Shown here: positions 44,097 to 54,115 of the stretch, piece by piece | How positions within the stretch are numbered: the first letter of the stretch is position 1 | Layout: each line of letters opens with the position of its first letter | Assembly: GCF_000337355.1 (NCBI RefSeq) | Contig: NZ_AOJH01000101.1 | Location: forward strand, 1-56,252 | Origin: Halorubrum kocurii JCM 14978 | GTDB lineage: Archaea > Halobacteriota > Halobacteria > Halobacteriales > Haloferacaceae | DNA: 56,252 bases | Reading direction: 5' to 3' | Program-made: the position numbers and the translations under genes | Notes under the pieces: generated by a model | Database searches by the model: none | Told to the model about the DNA's origin: nothing | What the model saw: only the letters and a program-made list of their open reading frames with translations

Positions 44097-44921
44097 CTAC
44101 ACGCTCACGTTGTCGGCGACGATCCGCACCGAGTCCCCGGGCCGGAGGTCGAACGCGCCGTCGCCGCGCCCGTCGTTCACGTCGCACTCGACGTAGCCGT
44201 GGCTCCCGACGGTGACGAGCCGATCGCCCTTATCCACCGCGCCGAACGTCTCGGCGACCGGCGTGAGCTCGTCGTTGATCCGGACCCAGTCGCGGCCGCG
44301 GATCAGCTCGCCCGGGACGTTCGTGACCACGTTGCCGAACCGATCGACCGCGAGCACCTCGCCCTCGACGGCGACCGGCTCGCCCGCGTCGTCGCGCTCG
44401 ACGGTCGGGTCCGGGAGGACGAGGTCGACCGGGTCCCCCGCCGGTGAGAGGTCGTCCATGGCGGCGAGCGTCTCGGCCACTCCCTCGGCGGTCGCCGTCG
44501 CCGGATCGTCGCCGAGGCCGTCTCGGATCCGGGCCGCGACCGGGGCGAACACGTCGCGGCCGTGGAACGTCTCGCTCGCGGGCTCGTCGGCGTCGACGAC
44601 GAACGGTTCGATCTCTCCCTCGTCCGCGAGCGCTCGGGCCGGCGGCATCGCGAGCCCGTTGTCGGGAGCGACCAGCACGTGCGAGCCGGCGCGGACGACG
44701 AGGGCGTCGCGGTCGGTGCCGACGCCCGGGTCGATAACCGCGCAGTGGACGGCCGGCGGAAACTCCGGGAGGACGAACCGGAGCCAGAAGGCGGCCGCGC
44801 GCGGGTCGCCGCGCGGGAGGTCGTGAGCGACGTCGATCAGCTCGGCGTCGGTGTGGCGCCGGATCACTCCCTTCATCGCGGCGGGGTACGGCGAACCGAA
44901 GTCTGAGGTGAGCGTGATCAC
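44097..44921 (-). CDS. SAM hydroxide adenosyltransferase (SAM hydrolase, DUF62)
   Basis: A 274-residue cytoplasmic enzyme. The N-terminus ITLTSDFGSPYPAAMKGVI carries the catalytic Asp, and HCAVIDPGVGTDRDALVVRA, VAPDNGL and the C-terminal DRFGNVVTN are further DUF62 motifs. It hydrolyses S-adenosylmethionine to adenosine and methionine. It starts with GTG. The upstream gene on the same strand is nadM, a conserved haloarchaeal neighbourhood that marks a return to core genes. Confidence 0.88.
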   Translation of the reverse strand: MITLTSDFGSPYPAAMKGVIRRHTDAELIDVAHDLPRGDPRAAAFWLRFVLPEFPPAVHCAVIDPGVGTDRDALVVRAGSHVLVAPDNGLAMPPARALADEGEIEPFVVDADEPASETFHGRDVFAPVAARIRDGLGDDPATATAEGVAETLAAMDDLSPAGDPVDLVLPDPTVERDDAGEPVAVEGEVLAVDRFGNVVTNVPGELIRGRDWVRINDELTPVAETFGAVDKGDRLVTVGSHGYVECDVNDGRGDGAFDLRPGDSVRIVADNVSV

Positions 44922-45071
44922 GCCCGATCAGCGGTGCGGCTGACTCTTAAAAGGCGGGTGGTGCGGCGAGCGGGGCGGTGAGAAGGCGTTGGTGAAGGCG
45001 TCGGCGACGAGCGTGGGTGCGGTGAGCGGGTCGGCGACGAGCGCGGACGCGACTCTCCGCGGCCAGCCCGG

Positions 45072-45602
45072 CTACGCGTCCGAGGGCGGCTCGGCGTTGG
45101 CGTCGGTCTCCGCGATCCGACGGATGCGCTCGACGCCGTCGATCTCCTCGATCACGTCGACGACGGTCTCGGGGACCAGTTCCTGCCAGTCGCGGCCGTG
45201 GATCATGCGCTCGCGAAGCTCCGTTCCCTCCAGCACGTCGCGCCGGAACATCGGCGACCCGCGGACCTCGACGCCGGCCTCCTCGAACAGCCGAACGACG
45301 AGGGGGTTGTTCGAGTACGCCACGTCGAACCGGGGGGTCATGCTCTGTACGTGACCCACCCAGACGGAGTTGCGGTCGAGGTCCTCGATGGGGACGACGT
45401 AGGTGGTGACGTCGAGCCCCTCGACGGCCTTCGTCACCATCATCACGCGCTCGCCGGCCGTGAACGGGTTCCGGGTGGTGTGGGAGTCGCCGGCCGAGCC
45501 GATCCCGAGGACGAGCTCGTCGACGTCGGCCGCGATCTCCTCGACCATATGTCGGTGGCCGTTGTGAAACGGCTGATACCGCCCGATGTAGAACCCGCGC
45601 AT
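45072..45602 (-). CDS. nadM: Nicotinamide-nucleotide adenylyltransferase
   Basis: A 176-residue enzyme that makes NAD from NMN and ATP. The nucleotidyltransferase motif FYIGRYQPFHNGHRH with HNGH is at the N-terminus, and the second ATP site appears as EGTELRERMIHG. The length fits archaeal NadM. It is divergent from the lonB gene; the two starts are 170 bp apart. Confidence 0.93.
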   Translation of the reverse strand: MRGFYIGRYQPFHNGHRHMVEEIAADVDELVLGIGSAGDSHTTRNPFTAGERVMMVTKAVEGLDVTTYVVPIEDLDRNSVWVGHVQSMTPRFDVAYSNNPLVVRLFEEAGVEVRGSPMFRRDVLEGTELRERMIHGRDWQELVPETVVDVIEEIDGVERIRRIAETDANAEPPSDA

Positions 45603-45772
45603 GGATACACGTAGCGAGAGCCTCGTTTATAAACCTCGTGGGAGCTGTCGACCGGAGATATCGGGGGCTTCGAGGGGTATCAGGCCCGTTTTCCCGATCT
45701 CCTACGGATCGTCCGCGGGGAGAAAGTATATCAGTTGCCGACCCTTCGTTTTTCATAGCGAAAACCGATTCT

Positions 45773-48055
45773 ATGAGCAACGAAAAGGACGCGAACGACC
45801 CGCCGACCGAGGACCCCGACGAGCCGGACGAGTCCGGCGCCGGGAGCCCGGACCCGACGGGGAACGGCGAGGACGCCCGCGACGGCGAGCGCGCGCCGGC
45901 GGACGAGGGCGCCGACGCGCCCGACGACGCCGACGACCCGGCCTCCGAGGAGGAGACGGTCGTCGACGAGCCCACCGAGCCCGACGAGGGCTGGGACGAC
46001 GGGATCGTCGTCGACGGACCCGAGTCGGACGGCGCCGAGACGGGCCGCGAGGAAGCGAACGGCGCCACCCCCGAGGGTGTCACCGAACCGAACGAGGGCG
46101 GCGGCATCGACGAGCTCGGCAGCTCCGTCGAGGTCGAGGGTGCCGAGATCGACGAGGACCCGGACGAGGACGACCTCCTCGGGGGACTCAAGATCGACAC
46201 CACCGCCGAGCTCGAGATCCCCGACCGGCTCGTCGACCAGGTCATCGGGCAGGAGCACGCCCGCGACGTGATCATCAAGGCGGCCAAGCAGCGCCGCCAC
46301 GTGATGATGATCGGTTCGCCCGGGACCGGGAAGTCGATGCTCGCGAAGGCGATGTCCGAGCTGCTCCCCAAAGAGGAGCTGCAAGACGTGTTGGTCTACC
46401 ACAACCCGGACGACGGCAACAAGCCGAAGGTCCGGACGGTCCCCGCCGGCAAGGGCGACCAGATCGTCGACGCGCACCGCGAGGAGGCGCGCAAGCGCAA
46501 CCAGATGCGGTCGCTGTTGATGTGGATCATCATCGCCGTCGTGCTGGGCTACGCGCTCATCATCGTCGGTCAGATCCTCGTCGGCATCATCGCCGCCGGG
46601 GTCGTCTACCTCGTCTTCCGCTACCTGAACCGCGGCTCGGACGCGATGATCCCGAACCTGCTGGTGAACAACGGCGACACGAAGACCGCGCCGTTCCGCG
46701 ACGCGACCGGCGCGCACGCCGGCGCGCTGCTCGGCGACGTCCGGCACGACCCGTTCCAGTCCGGCGGGATGGAGACGCCCAGCCACGACCGCGTCGAGGC
46801 CGGGGCCATCCACAAGGCGAACAAGGGCGTGCTGTTCATCGACGAGATCAACACGCTCGACATCCGCAGCCAGCAGCACCTCATGACGGCGATCCAGGAG
46901 GGCGAGTTCTCGATCACGGGCCAGTCCGAGCGCTCCTCGGGCGCGATGGTCCAGACCGAGCCCGTCCCGACCGACTTCGTCATGATCGCGGCGGGGAACC
47001 TCGACGCGATGGAGAACATGCACCCGGCGCTCCGGAGCCGCATCAAGGGGTACGGGTACGAAGTGTACATGGAGGACACCATCGAGGACACCCCGGAGAT
47101 GCGCCGGAAGTACGTCCGGTTCATCGCCCAGGAGGTCGCGAAGGACGGCCGTCTGCCCGAGTTCACGGCCGAGGCTGTCGAGGAGGTCATCCTCGAGGCC
47201 AAGCGCCGCTCCGGCCGGAAGGGCCACCTCACCCTCCTGTTCCGGAACCTCGGCGGGCTCGTCCGCGTCGCCGGCGACATCGCCCGCGGCGAGGACGCCG
47301 ACCTGACCACCCGCGACCACGTGCTGCAGGCGAAGGGGCGCTCGCGCTCCATCGAACAGCAGCTCGCGGACGACTTCATCGAGCGCCGGAAGGACTACGA
47401 GCTGCAGGTCTCCGACGGCTACGTCGTCGGCCGCGTCAACGGGCTCGCCGTGATGGGCGAGGACTCCGGGATCATGCTCCCGGTGATGGCCGAGGTCGCG
47501 CCCTCGCAGGGGCCCGGTGAAGTCATCGCCACGGGGCAGCTGAAGGAGATGGCCCAGGAGTCGGTGTCGAACGTCTCCGCCATCATCAAGAAGTTCTCCG
47601 ACGAGAACATCTCGGAGATGGACATCCACATCCAGTTCGTGCAGGCGGGCCAGCAGGGCGTCGACGGCGACTCCGCGTCCATCACGGTCGCGACCGCCGT
47701 CATAAGCGCGCTGGAGGACGTGGGCGTCGACCAGAGCCTCGCGATGACCGGCTCGCTGTCGGTGCGGGGCGACGTGCTCCCCGTCGGCGGCGTCACCCAC
47801 AAGATCGAGGCGGCCGCGAAGGCCGGCTGCACCCGGGTCATCATCCCGCAGGCGAACGAGCAGGACGTGATGATCGAAGACGAGTACGAGGACATGATCG
47901 AGGTCATCCCCGTCTCGCACATCAGCGAGGTCCTCGACATCGCCCTCGAGGGCGAGGCCGAGAAGGACTCGCTCGTCTCCCGGCTCAAGTCGATCACCGG
48001 CTCGGCACTGAAGGAGGGCGGCGTCTCCGGCCCCTCCAGTCCGAGCCCGCAGTAA
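45773..48055 (+). CDS. lon: Archaeal Lon protease (LonB), membrane-anchored
   Basis: A 760-residue protein from the ATG at 45773. An acidic tail (~120 residues) precedes the AAA+ ATPase domain with Walker A GSPGTGKS (near residue 181) and Walker B GVLFIDEIN. Two membrane helices are inserted between them (around residues 245-285), the hallmark of archaeal LonB. The C-terminal protease domain has a Ser-Lys dyad: Ser in VDGDSASITV and Lys in VTHKIEAAAKAG. It degrades membrane-associated and unfolded proteins and is essential in Haloferax. Confidence 0.94.
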   Translation: MSNEKDANDPPTEDPDEPDESGAGSPDPTGNGEDARDGERAPADEGADAPDDADDPASEEETVVDEPTEPDEGWDDGIVVDGPESDGAETGREEANGATPEGVTEPNEGGGIDELGSSVEVEGAEIDEDPDEDDLLGGLKIDTTAELEIPDRLVDQVIGQEHARDVIIKAAKQRRHVMMIGSPGTGKSMLAKAMSELLPKEELQDVLVYHNPDDGNKPKVRTVPAGKGDQIVDAHREEARKRNQMRSLLMWIIIAVVLGYALIIVGQILVGIIAAGVVYLVFRYLNRGSDAMIPNLLVNNGDTKTAPFRDATGAHAGALLGDVRHDPFQSGGMETPSHDRVEAGAIHKANKGVLFIDEINTLDIRSQQHLMTAIQEGEFSITGQSERSSGAMVQTEPVPTDFVMIAAGNLDAMENMHPALRSRIKGYGYEVYMEDTIEDTPEMRRKYVRFIAQEVAKDGRLPEFTAEAVEEVILEAKRRSGRKGHLTLLFRNLGGLVRVAGDIARGEDADLTTRDHVLQAKGRSRSIEQQLADDFIERRKDYELQVSDGYVVGRVNGLAVMGEDSGIMLPVMAEVAPSQGPGEVIATGQLKEMAQESVSNVSAIIKKFSDENISEMDIHIQFVQAGQQGVDGDSASITVATAVISALEDVGVDQSLAMTGSLSVRGDVLPVGGVTHKIEAAAKAGCTRVIIPQANEQDVMIEDEYEDMIEVIPVSHISEVLDIALEGEAEKDSLVSRLKSITGSALKEGGVSGPSSPSPQ

Positions 48056-48070
48056 CCCACCGCGTCCCGC

Positions 48071-48103
48071 TCGCGTCGACGGCGGACTGACCCGTCGACG
48101 CGA
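48071..48103. terminator. Hairpin between convergent genes
   Basis: A perfect 10-bp inverted repeat, TCGCGTCGAC and GTCGACGCGA, with a 13-nt loop sits between the end of lonB and the end of the convergent gene at 48126. It could terminate or stabilise both transcripts. Haloarchaeal terminators are usually T-tracts, so this is tentative. Confidence 0.4.
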
Positions 48104-48125
48104 GACGACTCCTCGGTCGCCGAGG

Positions 48126-49100
48126 TTAGACGTAGCCGAGGTTTTCGAGCCGCTCTTGGACGTCCACGTCGCCCTTTTGCCGGTCGACGTCTACCGTCGG
48201 GTCGCTCGTCCGTTCATCGGACGCGGTCGTGAGCGCCCACGGGACCTTCTTCAGATTCGGGTTGACCACGCCCTCGGGGTGGCCGTAGAGCCCCCACTCG
48301 CCGAACAGTTCGCCGTGGTCCGCGGTGATGGCCACGGTCTCGGCGTCGACGTTCTCGAGCAGCCGACCGACCGAGTCGAGCGCGAGCCGGAGGTTATCGA
48401 GGTAGAGCTCCCAGACGTCCTCTTCCGTCGCGTCTCCGTTCCGTATCGCATCCCAGGGCCGATCCTCGGCCGCCGTCACGGGGCGTTTCGAGGGGTACGC
48501 GGTCCCGATGTGCGGCCGATGCGGCTGGAAGTAGTGGACGATCATCCGCTCGAAGTCGGTGGTTCTGGCGGCGTGGATCGTGTGGTCCGTGACTAAGTCG
48601 GGCGGGAACGTGTCCGCGAACTCGTCGTAGTCGTGGCGGTGCAGTTGTCGGAGGAGCTTGAAATCCTCCTCGTCGACCACGTCCCAGTCGGTCCACTGGA
48701 CGGGGATCCGATACCCGGTCGGCGGCCGTTCCTCCTCACTGAACGCCCGTGGCGTGTTCGGGTTCGTCGAGACGTACACGGTCTCCGAGATCTCGTCCGC
48801 GTACTCCCGGTTGAACGTCTTGCAGAGCCACTCGTGCGACGAGCTCCCGACCGACCAGACCGACCCGACGTCCTCGATGAAGTCGAACTCCGGGGCGACC
48901 TCCCGCAGGGCGTCGACGCGACAGGCGTCGAGGACGATCAGCAGATCCCAGTCCAGGTCGTAAACATTCGTCCCGAACGGGTATCGGGACGTGAGCGAGA
49001 AGAAGACCCCGTTGTACGCACCGCCGACGAACTCTCGTATCCCTCCCTCCTCGGCATCGCTCGACAGGCACCGCAGCCAGGCCCTGAGATCCGTTTTCAT
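48126..49100 (-). CDS. Alkaline-phosphatase-superfamily (sulfatase-like) protein
   Basis: A 324-residue protein from the ATG at 49100. Metal-binding motifs are WDLLIVLDACRVDAL and AITADHGELFGEW. The nucleophile region reads SVGSSSHEWL, where Ser is the likely nucleophile. It is shorter than the enzyme at 22756-24117 but ends with a similar peptide (LENLGYV). No signal peptide is seen. It may modify phosphate or sulfate esters of surface glycans. It lies beside the beta-helix genes, 425 bp from the split-signal pair. Confidence 0.78.
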   Translation of the reverse strand: MKTDLRAWLRCLSSDAEEGGIREFVGGAYNGVFFSLTSRYPFGTNVYDLDWDLLIVLDACRVDALREVAPEFDFIEDVGSVWSVGSSSHEWLCKTFNREYADEISETVYVSTNPNTPRAFSEEERPPTGYRIPVQWTDWDVVDEEDFKLLRQLHRHDYDEFADTFPPDLVTDHTIHAARTTDFERMIVHYFQPHRPHIGTAYPSKRPVTAAEDRPWDAIRNGDATEEDVWELYLDNLRLALDSVGRLLENVDAETVAITADHGELFGEWGLYGHPEGVVNPNLKKVPWALTTASDERTSDPTVDVDRQKGDVDVQERLENLGYV

Positions 49101-49525
49101 GAACGAACCGCACGCCACCCATTGGAATAGTTATGACACCGATATCTCGGACGGCGACCGCCCGCGTCGCGACCGGTTCCGACTTTCTTCGGTAGCTCCG
49201 ACACACTGCGACGGATTTCGTCGCCCTCGATCGCTCTCGGCGGCGGTCGTAGTCTATTACACTCATTGACAGTACTCGGAGTTCGCTTCGCGAATCCGCG
49301 ACGCGAACGACAACGGACCCTGGGGTTTGAGCGGGTCGGGTCTCGGTTGGAAGGTCGGTAGGACGGTGTTATGCGGTTCTTAACGCCCCCGCAAACGCTC
49401 GCCTCGCTCCGGCGATACGGCGGGCCCGTGAGACGACGGTCCAGTTGGCCCGTTGAACAGTCATCGAATGATGAACATGTTTGTAACGATACACTTATCA
49501 CCGTTACTGGTCTGCTTCTATTCGC
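49101..49525. other. 425-bp spacer with a promoter conserved ahead of two beta-helix genes
   Basis: No gene. The last 58 bp (49468-49525) resemble 24667-24724 upstream of the other MARKLA-type gene, so the promoter of the beta-helix genes lies here. The centre is GC-rich with short inverted repeats (TTCGCTTCGCGAA near 49281). Confidence 0.45.
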
Positions 49526-49753
49526 ATGGCACGCAAGCTGGCACGCAACAGCGGCGCTGAGCGCAGCGGCCGTTCAAACGACGAATCAAGCGAAGAAAGC
49601 GGTAAATGGGTACTTAACAGACGGAACTGCGTGAAGCTCGGTGGCGTCTCTCTCGCCTCGCTTCTCGTCGGCGGCGCGTCGAGCGCCGTTTCGACCGGTT
49701 CCGCTGAAGAGGACCCCACCTACTGGACAAACTTTAGCAGCGGTGGGTTATGA
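49526..49753 (+). CDS. Detached Tat signal peptide ORF of the beta-helix gene
   Basis: A 75-residue ORF beginning MARKLA, as in the gene at 24725, with Tat motif NRRNCVKLGGVSLASLLVGG and an AAEED-like mature start. It ends by overlapping the start of the large beta-helix ORF as ATGA (49750-49753). In its homologues signal and helix are one protein, so this is either a one-base frameshift that removed the export signal or a coupled two-cistron arrangement. Confidence 0.65.
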   Translation: MARKLARNSGAERSGRSNDESSEESGKWVLNRRNCVKLGGVSLASLLVGGASSAVSTGSAEEDPTYWTNFSSGGL

Positions 49754-52518
49754 CTGTCTTAAACGTCCGTGATTTCGGTGCGGTCGGAGACGGAGCGACC
49801 GACGATACGCAGGCGATCCAGGACGCGATCGATCAGGCGGTCGACGGCGATACCGTCCTCATCCCAGAGACGACCGACCACTACCTGATGAGCGAGAACA
49901 GCCGCGGGAACGCGTTCTACATGGACGACACGGTCAGCGATATCACGATCACGGGCGAGGGCCCGGGGAGCTACCTGAAGCTCGACGACGTGAGAGACGA
50001 CTCCTACGTCAACATGTTCCGGTTCGACTGCAGGGGCGACCCGTTCGCGTTAGAGATCCGGAATCTCAAGATATCCACCAGCCTCGACGTCAACACCCGG
50101 ATCGGCCGCGAAGGCCACGCGGGTATTTATCTGGTTGCGGAGGGGCAGTACGACGCGGTCTCGGGCTTCGATTTCCGCTTCGAGGACATCCTGCTCGAGG
50201 ACATGGCGGGAGTCGGATTCGGGTTCTGGGGAGGTGTCGACACCGTCAAAGCGAACCGGATCACCGTCGACACGACCGACGATCAGCACGCGTTCCAACT
50301 CGGGTCCGCGACGACCTCTCACGACGAGTCCGACGTCGTGAACGAGTTCACGAGCCTCAAAGCGCTCGACGTCGGATCCCGCGACGCGACGATCGGGAAC
50401 GGTATCAGCGTGAACCGGAGTATCCTGGTCGAGGACTTCTACGTCGATACCGCCTACGCGGGGAACAAGTTCTCCGGTGGGGGCGGTGGATACGCGTACG
50501 TCCGGAACGGGACGTTCACCGGGGACTCAAACGCGAACTCGCTGTTCAGAGACTCCGTCAACAGGGGCGGAGCGTGGGGCGTCGAGCTGGATCAGATCGT
50601 CTTCCGCGACACCGATTCGACGGGCGGACTCCGGTGTGGCGGGAGAGACGAGCACGTCGGAACGTGGGACATCGGCGAACTGGAGTTCCAGAATCTCGAT
50701 CGGAACGACACGCGGAACGAGACCATCTACGTGACCGAAAACGCCGTCTTCGACGCCCAAACGATCCATATCGATACCGTTCCCCACAACGGCATCGCCC
50801 ACAACTCGGAGAACGCGGGCAGTCTGGACACGCTGAATCAGTGGGAGGTCGACGGGAGCCCGACCAACGACTTCGGTGGGGCGAACTTCAGCGTCGGGTC
50901 GGTCAACGAACAGGCCTCGCCCGGTCTCGACGTGCCGGCGGCAGACGAGGTCGGCGCGTGGAGCGCGGAGACCAGCACTGACGAGGAAGAGCCCGCGGAA
51001 GAGCCTGACGAAGAGGACACGCAAGAGGACACCGAAGAGAACGACTCGTTCGAGGAGTGGACGCCGCGGTGGGCGTCGAGCGTCGACGAGTGGGGCGTCG
51101 TCTCGGGCGACGGGTTCGACGGCGGACACGCCCTCCAGTACGAACACTCTGGAACCGACCCGGGGAGACACGCCATCTCGTGGGACGCCGTCGGCGAGCC
51201 GTCGGACGTCGAGGTCCTGGATAAGTTCCGCGTTCCGACGTTCAACGAGGCCGAGAGCTCCGGGTACCACGCCCGGGTTCACCTCCGGTCGTCGGTCCGG
51301 AACGGCAACGAGACCGGCTACTGGATCGAACTCGAGTCGCCCGCAGAGGGGTTCCGTCTCGCCAAATACAACGACGACGGAAGGCTGACCACGATGGAAC
51401 GCTTCGGGACGCCCGAGGAGGACACGTTCTTCTACCGGCGCTTCCGCGCCGAGGGCGACCGACTGCAAGCGAAGGTGTGGCCGGTGACGGAGCCCGAGCC
51501 GGCCGAGTGGACCGTCGAACACACCGACTCGGACCACACCGACGGGTGGGTCGGACTCGGGTCGTACGACGTCGACCCGGTCGAAACCGACGTGTTCAGC
51601 GCCGCCGTCGGCGGCGAAACAGCGGAGCTCTCTCCCGGCGGTGAGCCGACTGTCGCCTGGCAGTCTCCGACGGGCGGTCGACGTGTCGGCGGAACCGTTT
51701 CCGTACGGCTCTCGGCCGCGGACGGAACCGGTGCCCAAGAGGGCCTCACGGTCGAATACCGCGTCGGCGACGGCGCGTGGTCGGAAACGACCTACGACGC
51801 GGAGACGGGGACCTACGTTGGGCAGTGGGATTCGACGGCGACAGCCGACGGCGAGGTCGCCCTGGAGGCGCGCGTCACCGACGACGCTGGATCGACGGCC
51901 GCGTCGACGATCGACGTCATCGTCGACAACCGACCGGAGATCACGTCCCTGGTGGCGAACGAGGCGACCGTGGACGGGGCGACTCTCAACGGCGATCTCA
52001 CGTCGCTCGGCGGCTCGGACGAGGTGACGGTGTGGTTCGAGTACCGGCCCGCCGGCACCGACGGGTGGGACGTCGCGGGCGAACGGACGCTCTCGGAACC
52101 GGGGGAGTTCTCGCGCGTCGTCTCCGGGTTGGAAGCGGGTACCGAATACGAACACCGGGCCGTCGCACAGGGTGACGGCGGGCCCATCGACGGGGGTATC
52201 GTCCGGTTCGACACGCTCGCCGCCCCCGAGGCGTCCAGCGCGCCCTCGGTCGATCAGTTCGACGTGACCGATCAAAGCGACTCCGTGTGGACGCGGTTCG
52301 ACATCGACTGGACGGTCAGCGACGCGGAGAACGACCTCGACGCGGTCGTTACGACGCTGGAGTACGGCGGTCGAACGGTCGCGGCGCAGAGCACCCGCGT
52401 GAACGGCGACACGGCGAGTTACACGCACGTGTTGCGCGTCCGCGGGGACGTCGATACCGTCCGTCTCTGGGTGAACGACACCTCCAACGAGACGGCGAGC
52501 GAGTCGGTCGACGTGTAG
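49750..52518 (+). CDS. Multidomain beta-helix (pectate-lyase-like) protein without its own signal
   Basis: A 922-residue protein. It opens TVLNVRDFGAVGDGATDDTQ, the standard start of Pectate_lyase_3 beta-helices, then rungs to about residue 410. An acidic linker (EEPAEEPDEEDTQEDTEEND) is followed by a concanavalin-like domain (~430-620), an Ig-like Big domain (~630-735), an FN3-like domain (~735-830) and a final ~90-residue sandwich. The set suggests polysaccharide binding and cleavage outside the cell, but the Tat signal lies on the preceding ORF in another frame. The end is marked by direct repeats of GGTCACGTCGCCG. Confidence 0.82.
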   Translation: MTVLNVRDFGAVGDGATDDTQAIQDAIDQAVDGDTVLIPETTDHYLMSENSRGNAFYMDDTVSDITITGEGPGSYLKLDDVRDDSYVNMFRFDCRGDPFALEIRNLKISTSLDVNTRIGREGHAGIYLVAEGQYDAVSGFDFRFEDILLEDMAGVGFGFWGGVDTVKANRITVDTTDDQHAFQLGSATTSHDESDVVNEFTSLKALDVGSRDATIGNGISVNRSILVEDFYVDTAYAGNKFSGGGGGYAYVRNGTFTGDSNANSLFRDSVNRGGAWGVELDQIVFRDTDSTGGLRCGGRDEHVGTWDIGELEFQNLDRNDTRNETIYVTENAVFDAQTIHIDTVPHNGIAHNSENAGSLDTLNQWEVDGSPTNDFGGANFSVGSVNEQASPGLDVPAADEVGAWSAETSTDEEEPAEEPDEEDTQEDTEENDSFEEWTPRWASSVDEWGVVSGDGFDGGHALQYEHSGTDPGRHAISWDAVGEPSDVEVLDKFRVPTFNEAESSGYHARVHLRSSVRNGNETGYWIELESPAEGFRLAKYNDDGRLTTMERFGTPEEDTFFYRRFRAEGDRLQAKVWPVTEPEPAEWTVEHTDSDHTDGWVGLGSYDVDPVETDVFSAAVGGETAELSPGGEPTVAWQSPTGGRRVGGTVSVRLSAADGTGAQEGLTVEYRVGDGAWSETTYDAETGTYVGQWDSTATADGEVALEARVTDDAGSTAASTIDVIVDNRPEITSLVANEATVDGATLNGDLTSLGGSDEVTVWFEYRPAGTDGWDVAGERTLSEPGEFSRVVSGLEAGTEYEHRAVAQGDGGPIDGGIVRFDTLAAPEASSAPSVDQFDVTDQSDSVWTRFDIDWTVSDAENDLDAVVTTLEYGGRTVAAQSTRVNGDTASYTHVLRVRGDVDTVRLWVNDTSNETASESVDV

Positions 52519-52692
52519 GTCACGTCGCCGGTGACGTGGAGGTCACGTCGCCGCAGACGTGATCAGTCGCCCTCGTGGAGGTGACCGCCTGTTTTCGCCT
52601 CGGACGGCGCGGTCGGTGTTATCCACCGCTTCCGTCGTTCGCGCGTCGTTTGAAAGGTCCTAACTAAGCCCGGCGGTGGCTTTCATCTGGCA

Positions 52693-54048
52693 ATGGCATC
52701 ACGCCGTGCGTTCCTTTGCGCAGTTACAGCTGCCGGACTCGCAGGATGTGGTGGCCGCCTGAACGAGACGGAATTAGGAGACGATGATCAGGGAGCCGAC
52801 GGCGAAGCCGATCAGCAAACCGTCGGCGGGGACGGCGTCGTGAACGTCCGCGAGTTCGGGGCGTCCGGCGACGGGGACACGGACGATTCGGAGGCGATCA
52901 GAGACGCGCTCGACGCCGCGACCGACGGCGAGACGGTGTACTTCCCGGAGCCGGAGGAGGCGTACGTGCTCGCGCAGTCCGGTGAGGAGCCCGTCATCGA
53001 GATCAGCGGCGAGCGACACGCGGACGATCTCACCCTCGTCGGCGACGGGCAGGGGTCGGTGATCCGGGTCGCCGACGGGACGTCGAGGTCGTATAACCTG
53101 TTCCGCGTCGTCTCGCCCGACGACTTCTCTCTGACGTTTCGGAATCTCGTTCTCGACGGGAACAGACGCGGAGTCGGCGAGTTCAGCGGTCCCGGCGAGT
53201 GTCTGACGTTCCGGGATAACGCCGCGACCGGCTCCGGCGACATGCTCGTCGAGAACGTCGAGGTCAGGGACGCCTTGACGGTGGGAATCAACATCCAGTA
53301 CGGCGGCGTCACCTGTCGTCACGTCACGAGCCGGGACTGCGGAACCCACGGTATCGGGGTCGCGACGGGCTGGTCCGGCGTACACGACCCGTCTCCGCGC
53401 CTCGAACACTGTTACGTGGCGGATAACTCCCAGGGGCCGTACGGGACCGGGATCGACTTCTCGAACGGGAAGGGGATCGCCGAGGACGTCGTTATCGAGG
53501 GGACGCAGGGGAACGCCGGAACGAAGGTGTCCGTCGGCGCGATCGACGTCGAGTACCGACGCGTCCGGATCCGGAACAACCGGGGCGTCGTGTTCCAGAA
53601 CACGGGGGAACACGACGGGGCGTCCGTGACGTTCGAGGACGTCATCGGCGAGGACAACGACGGCCCCTTCCGGCTCTCCGATACGGCGCAGTACACGGTT
53701 CCGGAGGGGAGCCAACTCGTCATGCGTGACAACACGGTCGACGACCGCGGTCAGATATTCCTCACGGACGACGCGGTGCTCGAAGCGGAGGGCGACGTGT
53801 GTTCGAACCGGACGGACGGGTTCCCCGGTTTACACTCGAACACGGACGCGACCGGGAGTTACATCCGGAACTACGTCCATTCCGCGACCGGCGGTCGAGG
53901 GATCAGAGCGGCGGAGAATCTCACGATATTCAACGAGGACGAACGGATGGTAGCGGACATTCGCGGCGTGCCGCTCCCCGGCGACGTCGGCGCGTGGCGT
54001 CTCCCCGGGTTGTTGGAGGAGAGTCCTGGAGCAGCAGAAAACGAGTAG
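52693..54048 (+). CDS. Tat lipoprotein with pectate-lyase-like beta-helix
   Basis: A 451-residue protein. MASRRAFLCAVTAAGLAGCG gives a short Tat signal with lipobox LAGC, so it is exported and lipid-anchored. After an acidic linker, VVNVREFGASGDGDTDDSEAI starts a parallel beta-helix of the same family as the upstream gene, with NVEVRDALTVGI-type rungs. There are no extra C-terminal domains. The gap from the upstream gene is 174 bp. A catalytic site cannot be assigned from the sequence alone. Confidence 0.83.
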   Translation: MASRRAFLCAVTAAGLAGCGGRLNETELGDDDQGADGEADQQTVGGDGVVNVREFGASGDGDTDDSEAIRDALDAATDGETVYFPEPEEAYVLAQSGEEPVIEISGERHADDLTLVGDGQGSVIRVADGTSRSYNLFRVVSPDDFSLTFRNLVLDGNRRGVGEFSGPGECLTFRDNAATGSGDMLVENVEVRDALTVGINIQYGGVTCRHVTSRDCGTHGIGVATGWSGVHDPSPRLEHCYVADNSQGPYGTGIDFSNGKGIAEDVVIEGTQGNAGTKVSVGAIDVEYRRVRIRNNRGVVFQNTGEHDGASVTFEDVIGEDNDGPFRLSDTAQYTVPEGSQLVMRDNTVDDRGQIFLTDDAVLEAEGDVCSNRTDGFPGLHSNTDATGSYIRNYVHSATGGRGIRAAENLTIFNEDERMVADIRGVPLPGDVGAWRLPGLLEESPGAAENE

Positions 54049-54115
54049 ACCGACCGTTTCCGACCGGTGCCGCCTCTCCCGCCCCTTTTTAATCCGTCGG
54101 AGCCAACGCCGGACG

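Noticed and set aside
45731-47920. 729-codon antisense frame across lonB
   Set aside because: Shadow of the LonB frame; the sense strand has all ATPase and protease motifs.
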